Of a DNA stretch of 64,000 nucleotides, positions 1 to 10,979 are shown piece by piece (positions within the stretch are counted from its first letter, which is position 1; each line of letters opens with the position of its first letter). The position numbers and the translations under genes are program-made. The stretch spans positions 1-64,000 of the forward strand of contig ML991859.1 in assembly GCA_010094025.1 (NCBI GenBank), in the 5' to 3' direction. The notes under the pieces are model-generated. The model ran no database searches. It was not told the origin of the DNA and saw only the letters and a program-made list of their open reading frames with translations. The stretch is from Viridothelium virens (taxonomy: Eukaryota; Ascomycota; Dothideomycetes; Trypetheliales; Trypetheliaceae).

Positions 1-220
1 TGTCTTCTTCAAGTATCCAATCTCGTAAAAAGTTTTCCTGATTAGGAGCTAATCGCTGTTCATGTTCATGGCTGTGAAGTGCCCTTTGTTGCCCATTGAG
101 TCGCATCTTGAATGTAGTGCGAGGGATCCGGTACGCGTCAGCGGCTGCATTTTTTGATTTAAAAACATCTGCATAAAAATCTGCAGTGGCAGATTGAATA
201 GATAGCTCACGATCAGACAT
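1..220 (-). CDS. Transposase N-terminus, pogo/Fot1 family (partial)
   Basis: About 73 codons, read from an ATG at 220-218 leftward until the window ends. The protein starts MSDRELSIQSATADF and holds a psq-type helix-turn-helix with the phrase YRIPRTTFKMRLNG. This is followed by the beginning of a CENP-B-type DNA-binding domain with RLAPNQENFLRDWILEED. Both are standard N-terminal DNA-binding parts of Fot1/pogo transposases, which cut and paste DNA through a downstream DDE domain. No stop or frameshift is seen in this part. The DDE catalytic domain is outside the window, so activity cannot be judged. Confidence 0.75.
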   Translation of the reverse strand, partial: MSDRELSIQSATADFYADVFKSKNAAADAYRIPRTTFKMRLNGQQRALHSHEHEQRLAPNQENFLRDWILEED

Positions 221-321
221 TTTGACACGCGTTGAGGTGGTGGTTGAGGTGGATCAAATAATTGGGTTGTATCACGAAATTGGGCCGACGCGGGGTTGGT
301 CCGACTCTAGGTGGTTTGACT
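1..321 (-). mobile_element. Fot1/pogo-type DNA transposon, one end only
   Basis: The element enters from the left edge of the window, and only its 5' end (relative to its transposase) is present. The transposase reading frame points leftward and is followed outward by about 100 bp of non-coding sequence rich in GGTGG and GGTTG. Read on the minus strand, the outer end begins AGTCAAACCACC at position 321, which resembles the AGTCAA start of Fot1 terminal inverted repeats as I remember them. A TA dinucleotide follows at 322-323, matching the TA target-site duplication of the Tc1/mariner-pogo superfamily. The other terminal repeat lies outside the window, so the exact boundary and whether the copy is complete cannot be confirmed. 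The end is about 146 bp from the UTP4 start codon. Confidence 0.7.
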
Positions 322-468
322 TACCTCTAGCGCCGATTTCTGCCGGCTCACACTGAAAAGTTGCGGGCAGAAATTCTTCTTATCCAGATTCATCATGGCC
401 GCCCCCCGTCCCTCAATCGCCACGAGCTTCATGCTCTGAGCGGTTCCTCGTCTCTAGACCTCAACTCG

Positions 469-3309
469 ATGGACATCCATCGTTCGCGATTTGTACCATA
501 TCCACCTGCCGCCATTACTACGCTTGCCTTCTCCCACGTTACCAGCACGAATAGAGGGTTAGGAAACGACGTACGGCTTGCAGTCGGCCGAGCAAACGGC
601 GATATAGAAATATGGAACCCCCTGCGAGGAGACTGGGTGCAGGAGAACATTTTCCGTGGAGGTAGGTCCCGAACCGTAGACGGACTGGCATGGATACAGG
701 AGCCCGATGAAACTGTGGCGGGCAAAGTCATTGAGGGAAGGCTCCGCCTTTTCAGCATCGGATATTCTCACAGCATTACGGAATGGGATCTTCATTCCGG
801 CGTACCATTGCGAGATGCAAGCGGAGGAGGTAGCGCCATCTGGTGTATGGCCTCGCAACCACGGATGAACAAAACTACAGTCAGGAAAGAAGGACCAGAT
901 CAGGATCAGGATCAGAATCAACCTTTTCGCGGCCAGAATCTTGTCGCTGGATGTGCCGATGGATCTCTCATTTTGTTCTCTACCGCCGATGACGACCTGC
1001 GATTCGCACGCTACATCACCCGCGCACCAACCAAAAAGGCACAGGCTCTGTGCATTACGTTTCAGGACAGGAATAAGATTGTTGCTGGCTACGCAAATAG
1101 TTTTATGCGAGTATACGATATTCGCAATGGACGGTTGATCCGCAATATTACTTTAGGTGCAGGCCTTCCGGGTGGACCAAAAGAGACACTTGTCTGGCAG
1201 GTGAAATGCCTGACCGGAGGCGACATTGTTTCGGGCAATTCCAATGGCGAAATACAGATCTGGGATGGCAAAACCTATTCTCAGCGCCAAAGAATCGTGG
1301 GTCACAAGTCGGACATTCTTGCGCTGGCAACTGCTTCTGACGGCAAGACCATCTTCAGCGGTGGTACGGATATGCGGACTGTCATCTACAAGCAAGATAC
1401 ACAGAATCGATGGACTAGGGCATACAATGAGAAGATCCATGAGCACGAGGTCAAGGCATTCGCAACTTTCCAAGATCGGAAAATAGACGTCGTCGTATCA
1501 GGAGGAATCGACGCATCTCCCATTGTCATGCCGATTAAACACTTTGGGAGTGAAAATCGCCGAACGCTACCTAGACTGCCACAACACTCTCCCGTCATGA
1601 GTGCCCCATCTCAACGTTTGCTTGCAACATGGTGGAACCGCGACGTACTCATCTGGCGCGTCGGCTCAGGTCAAAGTCATGAGAGACCGACAAAGAACTG
1701 GAAGCTCATATCACGTCTGGTCATGAAAAGCGAGGAGAACATATCATCGGCGTCGCTATCCAGTGACGGCAGAATTCTGGCTGTTTCAACCGTTGCCGAA
1801 GTCAAGCTTTTCCACTTATACCCCGCGGCTGGCGGCAGCCGATTTCTTCGTGTGCGAAAGATTCGAGTTCCAGAGCGACTACAAAAAGGAGCGCGCCTTG
1901 TGCAGTTTTCCCCCAACGGCAACTGGGTAGCGGTAGTCAGCAATGCAAGCGACGTGACCGTTGCTCGGATCATACTCGAAGGCAGCGGTTCTGACGAAGT
2001 CGTCACGATATTATCAGAGATTGTTCCTTTGCGCCGCACGTTGAAGTCACTGCAAACTCAGGATGGCCTGAATGGAACTTGGGGAAGCTACAATCGTACC
2101 CTCAACCGGTTAGCATTCTCCAGCGACAGCAGCGTCTTGGTCGTCAACGACCTTGGTGGTTCCTTTGATTCCTGGATCCTCGAAGGACATGAAGATTTAA
2201 CTGCAGCTTCCATTGACAAGGTCACCTCCAATGGTGCATCTCACTCCACCTCACCCTCAGACTCTGGCTCTGATAATGAGAGCGATGGTGATGAAGATCC
2301 GCATCCGATAGTAATATATGGTCAACACTGGACCCGTAATCCCAACAACCGCTTGCTACCCGCCCTTGACTCTGTACCTCTTGTCCTATCATTTAGACCA
2401 TCGACTCAACCCATACGAGTTTTGACAAATGGCAATCCCGCTGTACATCCTACAAGGCACAATCCCCACGCACATTCAAATCAAAAGCCTAGCGGTGAAC
2501 ACCGTCTGTTGGTCGTGACAGCCAAACATCAAGTTTTCGAATTCGACGTCCTGAAGGGTCAGCTCACGGATTGGAGTCGACGAAATCCAACTGCTAGTTT
2601 TCCCGTGAGATGGAGATCCGTCATGGACAGAACCATTGGATGTGTCTGGGATATTTCTTCGGAGCCACGGCGGGAACGACTCTGGATGTACGGAAATAGT
2701 TGGTTTTGCATGTTCGACTTGAGTCAAGACTTTGATTCGCCGCCTAAGGATAGCGGAGGCTTTGATAGCGAGTCTCAGACTGTCGTTGCATCAGGGGTGC
2801 AAAACCAGGAGAGCAAAAAGCGCAAGCGTGCTGAAGACATCTTGCTTGAGAAGAGGAGCGGAGGGGGTGGACCAGTTAGGGATAAGGATAGGGAGAATGT
2901 TGGGTTTGGCCAGGATATAAGGACGACTGTTGGTACCGGCAGGGACGCTTCCGAAGGCCCTCCAAATAGCAAACTGAAGAGAGCAGAACTAGAGGTACAG
3001 GGACGGGAACAAGATCGAAATCATGATCAGGACATAGATGAAGACGAGGGCATCGAGCTGCCAAGGGTCCAGAGGCCTGGCAACGGTGATGTCGACACAA
3101 ATGGACTTCTCGTGAAGACCGACCAAGGTAGTGGACGAGACAAGCGCATACCAGACTGCTGGATAGCTTTCAAGTACAGGTCGATACTAGGGGTAGTGCC
3201 TATAGGCGAGGAAGACGTTGACCAGCCACCGGAAGTAGTGTTAGTGGAACGGCCCTTCTGGGATTTGGATCTACCTCCTAGATTTGCGGGCCCTCATGAT
3301 CGGGATTAA
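469..3309 (+). CDS. utp4: U3 snoRNP / SSU processome WD40 protein Utp4 (cirhin)
   Basis: A single-exon gene of 946 codons. The open frame reaches back to 361, but only through a TTG; the first ATG, at 469, begins MDIHRSRFVPY, which is the conserved start of Utp4/cirhin. Family knowledge: Utp4 is a t-UTP (UtpA) subunit needed for pre-18S rRNA processing and rDNA transcription in the nucleolus. WD40-like units are visible through most of the first 550 residues, for example VAGCADGSLILF, GNSNGEIQIWDG and SGGTDMRTVIY. A short Asp/Gln run from GATCAG repeats (about 893-920) interrupts one blade. A low-complexity acidic and Lys/Arg/Asp-rich segment near residues 770-890 precedes the conserved C-terminal IAFKYRSILGV phrase. 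The upstream region is short because a transposon end lies at 1-321. Confidence 0.92.
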   Translation: MDIHRSRFVPYPPAAITTLAFSHVTSTNRGLGNDVRLAVGRANGDIEIWNPLRGDWVQENIFRGGRSRTVDGLAWIQEPDETVAGKVIEGRLRLFSIGYSHSITEWDLHSGVPLRDASGGGSAIWCMASQPRMNKTTVRKEGPDQDQDQNQPFRGQNLVAGCADGSLILFSTADDDLRFARYITRAPTKKAQALCITFQDRNKIVAGYANSFMRVYDIRNGRLIRNITLGAGLPGGPKETLVWQVKCLTGGDIVSGNSNGEIQIWDGKTYSQRQRIVGHKSDILALATASDGKTIFSGGTDMRTVIYKQDTQNRWTRAYNEKIHEHEVKAFATFQDRKIDVVVSGGIDASPIVMPIKHFGSENRRTLPRLPQHSPVMSAPSQRLLATWWNRDVLIWRVGSGQSHERPTKNWKLISRLVMKSEENISSASLSSDGRILAVSTVAEVKLFHLYPAAGGSRFLRVRKIRVPERLQKGARLVQFSPNGNWVAVVSNASDVTVARIILEGSGSDEVVTILSEIVPLRRTLKSLQTQDGLNGTWGSYNRTLNRLAFSSDSSVLVVNDLGGSFDSWILEGHEDLTAASIDKVTSNGASHSTSPSDSGSDNESDGDEDPHPIVIYGQHWTRNPNNRLLPALDSVPLVLSFRPSTQPIRVLTNGNPAVHPTRHNPHAHSNQKPSGEHRLLVVTAKHQVFEFDVLKGQLTDWSRRNPTASFPVRWRSVMDRTIGCVWDISSEPRRERLWMYGNSWFCMFDLSQDFDSPPKDSGGFDSESQTVVASGVQNQESKKRKRAEDILLEKRSGGGGPVRDKDRENVGFGQDIRTTVGTGRDASEGPPNSKLKRAELEVQGREQDRNHDQDIDEDEGIELPRVQRPGNGDVDTNGLLVKTDQGSGRDKRIPDCWIAFKYRSILGVVPIGEEDVDQPPEVVLVERPFWDLDLPPRFAGPHDRD

Positions 3310-4450
3310 TAGAATCCTCGACTATAATAAAGCTATTTCGTGTCAGACTTTGCCCATATAACCAAATTTATATTCAAATACAGGCCAGCACGTCCTTCTT
3401 GAGAATGGATCACTACTTAGACAGGCAGCGGCTCAAAAGCATCAAGGAAGCGAAGCCCACAGTACTACTTTTAACAGCTAAATGCCGAGCTCATTCTACT
3501 CAATGAATACAATGGATAGGGGTTGAGCTACAGGGTGTGAAAGTTGTAATTGAAACATTTCAATTCTTCATAGCTAGCACTTTACACAACTTTCAGTGCG
3601 CAAGCCCATCATCTCCAGTGAAAATGACCCGCACCCAAATGCATACCGCGTACCATCAAGATCTTAGTATCCAGTCGCACGCCAACCATGCTCCCGTGAA
3701 TGACAAAGAAAAATCACCCTCATTGCCATGTGGATGGGAGCAACTAACGCCAGCCAAGGCGTAAGATTACAGATCATGCAAGAAATCGGCAAAAAACAAC
3801 AATCATCCCAGACAGATGGGAACCCACTCAAGACCGCTGATGCGCCATAGCTTTAACGAGACCATGGGGTTTAAACAATAGCCAGCGTTCAGAACAAAGG
3901 TAGAGAATAGGAGATAAAATAGCAAGCAGTCAAATAATCAAGGTGCATGCGCTGAACCCAATGGCATGAAAGGTAGATGAGTGGACTAAAGGTGTCCAGA
4001 ACTGCGGTGGACCCAATTGTAATAATAGCAAAAGGCTGCCGCTTTGTAACATCGGATCGGCAGCTCCTACATTCATGAAGAAGGCAAAGGCGTAAAGGTA
4101 AGGTAACGATCTAACGAGACCGAGCAGTGGCTAGGAAGGTGCCAAGGAGGTAAGTGAGGAGGTGGAGTTCCGATAGTGAACCTGCAGGTTGACAAAGCAC
4201 CTTGACTCGATGAGAGCGCAGTGAAGGGGGGCGCAGGTAAACGTCCGGCGCACGCCAACCTCGTGCAGCAAGTCTCCGAATCTAGCGTGCAGTGGAAGTT
4301 GTCTCTCTGCTGCAGGTTGCTCCGTGTTTTCCATCTCACTATGGGAGAAGGAGTTCCAGAGGCGGCCAGATTATGAAGTCCTCGTCTGGAAAAAAAAAGC
4401 CAACACTCAATGGTAAGAATAGAAAGACTTATGCCATGTGGCTAAATAGG
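3310..4450. other. Intergenic, convergent UTP4/PNG1
   Basis: About 1.1 kb between the stop codons of UTP4 and PNG1. It presumably holds both 3' untranslated regions. Short open frames occur on both strands, but none has recognisable protein sequence, a splice pattern or a good start context. I see no RNA gene or repeat. Confidence 0.6.
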
Positions 4451-5872
4451 TCATCTTCCTTCCTGATCGCGGCGGGGGTTGTGAGGGTTGTGAGGGTTTT
4501 GGCGATTTCCCTGGCCAGGCGCACGCACATACTGCGTTTCACCGGTTTGTCTCGCCTCCTCTGCCTTTTGCGCATCTGGATCAGACCACTGAGCGCCGTC
4601 CGCACGCGCACCAGGCATGAGTTTGCAGATTTCTGCGGCAATGGCCATGACGACATAAGCCTGGAGTTCTTTTCGCTCGCGGATGTCTTCGCCCTCAAGG
4701 CGGAACTTTTCTTGCTTAGGCATGTCTCGTCGACGGATGCTGCGAATCTCGTTCAAGATGTGGAGAAGACAGGGCTCTGGCGTTCGGGCACGTTCCTTGC
4801 CATACTTGGCGGGGTTGCGGCAGTAGCGACGGGTCACGTCCATGGCCCCGTCGGCTGAGAAAGCGATGCAATAACCAAGTTTCCGTCGCCAGCCTGATGA
4901 TGATGATGAATCGTTAGTCAAGATGGTGACATAATGGTAGGAGTTGTATAAGTGCTTACCTTCCGCGTATAGCCGCGGTCGGTCCCAGACGCCCTCACAG
5001 ACATCCGCGTGAACCCACCGCTTGGCATGGGCAGAGTAGACTTCGAGCCAGACGTGATCTTCCGAATTCCATACCCATCGCACTCGCGCGTTCATTGCCC
5101 GACAAAGCATGCCGAAGCAGCTGACCCATTCCCCAACTCGTCCACGGCGGGTTTGTAGGAGCACGAATGCATCACTGTACCTAGGAAATCGAGCGAATGC
5201 GCCACACTCTGGTTGCGAGCATCGATACAGCTCGACTCGTGTCGCACCTCGTGCAGCCTCGTCGTCAGTGGCAGCGGTGGTGCCAACGCTGATGGTTGGG
5301 CAAAAGCAGGCGTCGCATTGAGGATTGTTGACCCAGGTGAAAAAGGATTGTTTGAACCACTTCATGAGTGCCTTGATAGCGCAATCTTGATAGCCCCATT
5401 CAGGCTTCTTGCCCAAGCTCTCTGCCTCAGCCTGCAGAATCATGCTCTCCTCTTCAGCCTCTGTTTGTATCCGATCAATTGGGACCATCCGGAGGGCCTC
5501 ATCCAACAGCCCGGGGTTCTCCCAACTTAAAGGTGTAGCAGAGAGGGAGAGGAGCATATTTCGAAAGCGGATGGATCGCGCATCGGTTGGAGGAGATGGG
5601 ATCATGGGAAGATTTCGGAGGGATGAATATGATGGTGGCGCTTGATCCTGCAATATTGGCTCTTCTCTTGCGTACGGCGGTGCCATGGAGTGGTAGTGAT
5701 GCGAATGAGGGGGCGGCGAAGTTGTTCGTCGCTGGGAAGAGCGTCGGCTCAATTCCGTCATACGGCTTCTGCTTAGCAATTGACGATATTGTTCTGTCAA
5801 GTCTTTGGCCCATCTCTCGACTTCTTCCGCTCTTGTCGAGTGACTCCATCGCGGGCGATGGGCGTCGGCCAT
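4451..5872 (-). CDS. png1: PNG1-like transglutaminase-fold protein, catalytic Cys replaced
   Basis: Two exons, 4960-5872 and 4894-side 4451-4893, separated by a 66-bp intron at 4894-4959 (GTAAGC...CAG). Splicing gives 451 residues and restores the family phrase YAEGWRRKLGYCIAF. The protein has a disordered N-terminus, a zinc site (CDAC near 187-190, CSQPEC near 218-223) and a transglutaminase core with RRGRVGEW, SEDHVWLEVY and RWVHADVCE. In active peptide:N-glycanases, which remove N-glycans from misfolded glycoproteins, the triad is Cys (in RCGEW), His and Asp. Here the Cys position is Val246 (GTT at 5137-5135), while His273 and Asp290 remain. Deglycosylation is therefore unlikely. I recall that filamentous-fungal PNG1 proteins lack catalytic residues but are still needed for growth, so this is probably a normal PNG1 orthologue with a structural role. 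Confidence 0.85.
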   Translation of the reverse strand: MADAHRPRWSHSTRAEEVERWAKDLTEQYRQLLSRSRMTELSRRSSQRRTTSPPPHSHHYHSMAPPYAREEPILQDQAPPSYSSLRNLPMIPSPPTDARSIRFRNMLLSLSATPLSWENPGLLDEALRMVPIDRIQTEAEEESMILQAEAESLGKKPEWGYQDCAIKALMKWFKQSFFTWVNNPQCDACFCPTISVGTTAATDDEAARGATRVELYRCSQPECGAFARFPRYSDAFVLLQTRRGRVGEWVSCFGMLCRAMNARVRWVWNSEDHVWLEVYSAHAKRWVHADVCEGVWDRPRLYAEGKHLYNSYHYVTILTNDSSSSSGWRRKLGYCIAFSADGAMDVTRRYCRNPAKYGKERARTPEPCLLHILNEIRSIRRRDMPKQEKFRLEGEDIRERKELQAYVVMAIAAEICKLMPGARADGAQWSDPDAQKAEEARQTGETQYVRAPGQGNRQNPHNPHNPRRDQEGR

Positions 5873-8538
5873 GGTGGAGAATGCGTTACCCCTCTGTGAC
5901 TTATCCGGCTGTCAGTTAAGGAGGCCAACGCCGAGTGAAAAACCGCCGAGACCAGCCAGGAAGTTCAATCCAAGAGAGTGGACAGGTACAGGGAAAGGGT
6001 TTGTTGAAGAAGAGAGTGGTTCGAAGCGAAATGTGTAGGTAGAAGAGCGAGATGCGCAGCAGCGACACAGCCCGGGCCCGTGTGACAGGGGAGTACGCAA
6101 GCACGCCACGGCGATCCGGAGTGGAGGAAGTGGACGGACGAGTCGCGCACTCAACGGTCGGCGACGGCCAGATCAACGACGACGGCAACGAGGACGACAA
6201 CGAGGAGGGCGACGAAAAGCAGAGTCGCGATGGTATAAGAGGAGAGGTATAGAGAGAGTGGGGAGTTGAGGAGAATTACGGAGTAGGGTGCTAGGAAATA
6301 ATGCGTACGAAGCTGATGCACACGTCTCGCTGCGGGCGTGGGCAGGCGTCGTAAGCTCACGGACGGGTTGACGAACGCACTGTCAGCCGCGCCAATCATC
6401 GACCACTCCCCCGACGATGCCCTCTCCCAAGTTGTCCCAAGTCTCAAGACAAGAGATCCTCCTCTCCTTCCACCAGCACGCAAATTTCCAAATTCCGCCC
6501 TGCACCGTGACTGGCCGCGTCAACGCGCACACAGGAGAGAGGCCGTCGCTCTCCATCACCCGCAAAAATCATCTGTCTTCGGCTGACTGCCTTTTAACCA
6601 GTATTACTTAGCGCGAACCGCGTCTGGACAGCGATTGCGCGTCAAAAGAGCCTCGTCATCCAGCCTAGACTTGAGTCTGGCTGACCACACCTGATTATTT
6701 AGATGACCCGTTTGCCATCCAATCTATCACGCTCTCGCTCTCGCTCAACTGTTGCGTGTCTTGATCTCGCCCAATTTCGGCACCATCACAGTGAGACAAA
6801 TCCATTCGCTTGCTGAACTCTCACTTCCTTTCGCAGCACGCGTCGTCATGGCCGCGGGAAGTCTCTCGTCCAGGGCTGGGATAAAGGCTTTCTTGCCCTA
6901 CCCTTTTGCGAGATGGCCATTTACTTGCGCACTATGACCGATCTGTCAATTTTGTGTTTGGCATTGTGCTCGAGGAATCCATTAGGTACTGTATTCGTAT
7001 GTGAACCTGAAGGTTTGCATGCTTGCCATGCTTTCGTCCTGCCGCCTGCCGCTTGCCGTTTGCCGTATCAGGTTCAGGGTAATTAGCGTGCCTTCGCAGT
7101 GCCGCGTCACGACTTGCCAACACCTGCACCTCAATACCTACCTCCCGGCTATCGGCGAATCTTCGTCGACACCACCAATACCCTGCCACCAGAATATTTG
7201 CATTGTATCTGGATATGTTACGTTCCTCCTGTACCATCATTTATGACCTTACAGTACCACAATAATGAATGACTTCATCAAGCGGTATCTCTATCTACAC
7301 GAACCTGTCTAGTGCTGTGACTCTGGAAGAACACGTAACCTCTTTCATAAAACGCCTGTATCCTCCGTAGATTTTCGGATCAGATCAGCTTTAAGCCCAC
7401 GAAACTCTGCCCTAAATCGTTCTCATACGTACTGAAAATTCGCCAGTGATGAGGTGAGCCGCTCTTACCTTTCTCTCTAAGGTACTCCACTATCTCAAAC
7501 GATCAAGTAGATCCTGGCCACTGAACCAGATGGCTGTACCTGTTTCGGACCACCCTTGACGGAACACTATGATTCCGGAAACCAGTTGTTTATACGCCAG
7601 AATTCCGTGACCACACTACTTCTCCATCCTACTTGGCTGGGGTCCCGGTTGAGAAACATCTGGACAGGCTCTGCTGACGTACGGAAGCATTCCTTCCCGT
7701 CCGTTAATTCACCTGTAAGGCAGCTCAGGAAGTTGACGCAGTCAAATTTCTAAGCTCGAGCTCAGGATGGGGACTGACGGTGACTACAATGGCTTGATTG
7801 CAGCTGATTGGTGTTGTCTCGGGCATTTCAGCCCAAGCGGCGTTCGACTTGTGTTTTCTACAATGCTGTATGCATCTTCAAGAGGCACTCCGCAGGTAAC
7901 TAAGGCTCTTGCCGGATATAGTCAAGGGGCAAAGCTAATTAGTGCGTGAGGGCCTGGCTAAATTTAGACCAAGACTGCTTCTAAGGTGCCAGCCTATGGC
8001 CATTTCCCCTGCGTTCGGGTGGCTTGGACCCGTGTTTATACTTACAATCAAAGATCTCACCCGAACGTGCTTGTTTCTGTCGTCGCGTAGGCCACCGGTG
8101 CCATAGTCTGTTTGGCCTTACTGCTTTAATATTGGCAGACTCAGTGTTAGAAGCATCCGTACCCACATCTACTTCTAGCCAGAGGGTCAGAGGTGCGTGC
8201 CACATGGCATTTGCGGCTGTGTTGCTCGGAACCCTGGCAGTGCCGCAGCCATACGTCAGACTCGGCGTGGACGGCTGCTTTTTCCTGAGCTGCGGTCATC
8301 AGCCATCCCGAGACCACCCAAGCCTTCTTCGTAGAATAAAACACGCGGGACAGTCCTGCAGAGTTGCTTAAATCTACCTATTCTCCCCGCCACATCGTCG
8401 GCCACGAAGTATCATTCCCAACTTCGTGACAGCGAAGCAATCACACTCGTTTGACTACACGCCAGCATACGATCCACGGCTCGTTGATCTCATCTCTGCC
8501 ACGTCGCAATCTTAATTCTTCTCTGACATCTTGCAACG
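5873..8538. other. Long intergenic region, divergent PNG1 / SUR7-like gene
   Basis: About 2.7 kb upstream of both flanking genes. It contains a short CTCTCGCT repeat near 6730-6750, CTGCC/CTTGCC repeats near 7039-7065 and one TACGGAGTA motif at 6277-6285. Open frames on both strands are short or compositionally odd, and none matches a family I know. The last 150 bp before 8539 look like an ordinary leader. I cannot exclude an unrecognised small gene. Confidence 0.5.
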
Positions 8539-9653
8539 ATGGCCAAAGGGAGCAGACTAGTCTTCATCCTTGTGCCGCTTGGCCTCACGGTGGCCACTCT
8601 CGTCTGCCTTGCTCTAGTCTGGGGTGCTGGGTTAAGGACGAGCGCGCTGCAATCATTCTATTTTATCAAGGTAATGACCCAGACTTTGACTGCACGCTGT
8701 TATCGTATTCACATCCGAGTATGCTCACATTCGCCTCAGGCTGACACGTCGAAATTAAATGCGGACCCGACATCGAACCAGGCCGTGACCGATTTGTTCC
8801 TCAAATTCCTTGATAGCGCTCGCACATCCAACTTATTAGCGGACTACTATCAGGTGGATCTCTCCAGTTATTGTACTGGGAAAGAAGGCAAAAGCATCGA
8901 TTTCTGCTCGAAGCCAGTCGCCAACTTTTGGTTTAATCCTGTTGATGTCTGGGGTCTGCAGAGTTCAGGGCTTGAGGATCTGTTTCCAAAGCAGCTGCAA
9001 GATGGCCTTCATACCTACCAGTCGGTAGCACACTGGATGTATGTTGCGTACGTGATCGCATTTTGGTCGACGGTAGCTGAGGCGGTCATTGGTCTTTTCG
9101 CAACCTGCTCCCGTCTCATCTCACTCATCACCTCTCTAGTAGCCGGCGTAAGTTTTCACCCTTCCGACCTTGTGTATCTAGCGCTCTAAAGGTTGACTGA
9201 TTCAAACAACAGGTCGCATCTATCTTCGTTTTTGCTGCTTCTCTCACTGCCACCATCCTCTACAGCGTTCTGCTTGGTACCTTCAATGACGTCCTTAAAC
9301 CTTATAATATCCATGCCAACCTTGGAAAGCCCATGTTCGCTACCACTTGGCTCGCAGTTGTCTTTTCCCTCGCTGCTGGCTTCTTCTGGCTATTCTCTAT
9401 CTGCTGCTGCAGTCCGCATTCATACAATCGGAAGGACAAGAGCGCTTCCAAGAGCAGCAGTGGTGGTCGCTGGGCTGGGCTACGCGGAAGGGGAAGAATG
9501 GGGACCGGATTGATGGCGGAGCGGACTCCATACACATACGAGCGAGTGGAGAGCCCGTTTATGGGAGAGAGACAGCCGATGGCGGCGGGTCATGAGATGA
9601 CGGACATGACCGCAGGGAGTCATACTGGATACGAGCCCTACAGGCACGCCTAA
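8539..9653 (+). CDS. SUR7/PalI family plasma-membrane protein
   Basis: Three exons, 8539-8670, 8740-9147 and 9213-9653, with introns of 69 and 65 bp (GTAATG...CAG; GTAAGT...CAG), both in phase 0. The product is 326 residues with four membrane segments: about 8-28, 148-170, 181-203 and 221-245. A long extracellular loop after the first segment carries paired cysteines (SSYCTG and DFCSKPV) and the WFNPVDVWG phrase typical of SUR7/PalI proteins. The C-terminal tail is cytoplasmic, Gly/Arg/Met-rich and probably disordered. Family members act at cortical eisosome/MCC patches, in cell-wall and endocytic organisation, or in ambient-pH sensing (PalI). Which subgroup this belongs to cannot be told here. 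Without splicing the frame breaks, which supports both introns. Confidence 0.85.
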
Positions 9654-10979
9654 TGATTTATGATGGATCTAAAGACAAAACTATCTGGGAACCCTTTGCC
9701 CTTTGTTGCTAAGGGCCAGATTTCGAAGGGGGCTAATTTCTGCCTCACTGGTGTTCTAGTTTTGGGTATATGAATCTGTGAGAATGTAGATATTTTGTTG
9801 CATATTGTTTGGCGAAAAGGACTGATACCTATGGCATATACAATTGTGAGATCTACGACATAATAATAATGAGAGCAATTCTAGATTTCAATGCGTCGTT
9901 CCTATGCACCAGCCGCCATACTACACGTTCATGGCACAGATTCGGGCGTGCCTCCGGTTTCGATCGCGAGAGCAACGAGCGGAATTTTGGTAGGGGAGCG
10001 TGATCTATTTCGCTGCTAGGCCAAGGAGGGCTCCTGAAGTTCAAGCGGTATTCTCCAAATTTAATGTCTTAAGATGTCTCTGTCGAACTCTCTTTCGGAT
10101 AAGAATTCTCTACTGAAGGATACCATAGTTATCCAGCGCAGGAGTATGGTGTACTGTACTCTATGCGTTAGACTACGCATTCATCGATCAGGGAATCCTG
10201 CTTGACTCGATAGGTAGGTTTTACTTAGATAGTGAAGCTATGAAATATAATTTCGCCTTTAAAACATGGAGAAGCATTTCCACTGCAGGCACGCGAAGTA
10301 ACCCTCTATTCGCAGCGTCTTATTGTACTTCTTCCGGGCAACCATTTGTTTGGAAGGCCTCTCACCTCAGAAGATTTCTTGTAGCGCAGCTGCTCGCTGC
10401 TGCGTGGAAGGGAACTACTAGCAAAGCGCATAAGCCGCAATCAGAACCTATGAGTTTGCTATGTTCCACCCTTTCTCGACGCAGCCATGAGATGTTCGTA
10501 AGACGCCAGCCCAATAGGAGTGAATAGGATATTAACCTCGATGTAGAGTAGTTCGTCGGAACGGAGCGCGCCCGCGCGGATTCCCGCTCATTCCGCTCTA
10601 TCGTAAGAGATGATTCATTGTCGCGACAAGGCAGCCCAGATGCATGCAAAAATTGACCACTACATCTGGAGTGCAGATCAAGCATTTTGACCGTGAGGTA
10701 AACCTCAGAGAATGATTGCGCCTAAGTGAAGATATGTCTGATCGGTTTGCCTTGGGGCTTCGCAGATCTCTTATGACGAATGCGACTCCGCCATATGGTA
10801 TCGGACGAAATCTCAGGAAGGAACCGCTGCCAGCTATCGAGAATCACACTTCATATAAATCCCTATGAAGGCTCCAGAAATTCAACGGACGGAAACGAGA
10901 CGCTCTTGCAGTCTTATTCCCTGGACATCATTCGAGGCCGGCTGAAGACACTATCCAAATCTCCAGTTGAATCGACAGT
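9654..10979. other. Intergenic, SUR7-like gene to RAD2
   Basis: About 1.3 kb containing the 3' end of the SUR7-like gene and the RAD2 promoter. Short open frames near 9.8-10.5 kb show no recognisable domain. Nothing else stands out. Confidence 0.6.

Noticed and set aside
893-922. GATCAG tandem repeat
   Set aside because: A short in-frame microsatellite coding Asp/Gln in UTP4; ordinary variation in a loop.
4292-4858. Plus-strand frame of 188 codons
   Set aside because: It overlaps the 3' part of PNG1 in antisense and has no recognisable sequence.
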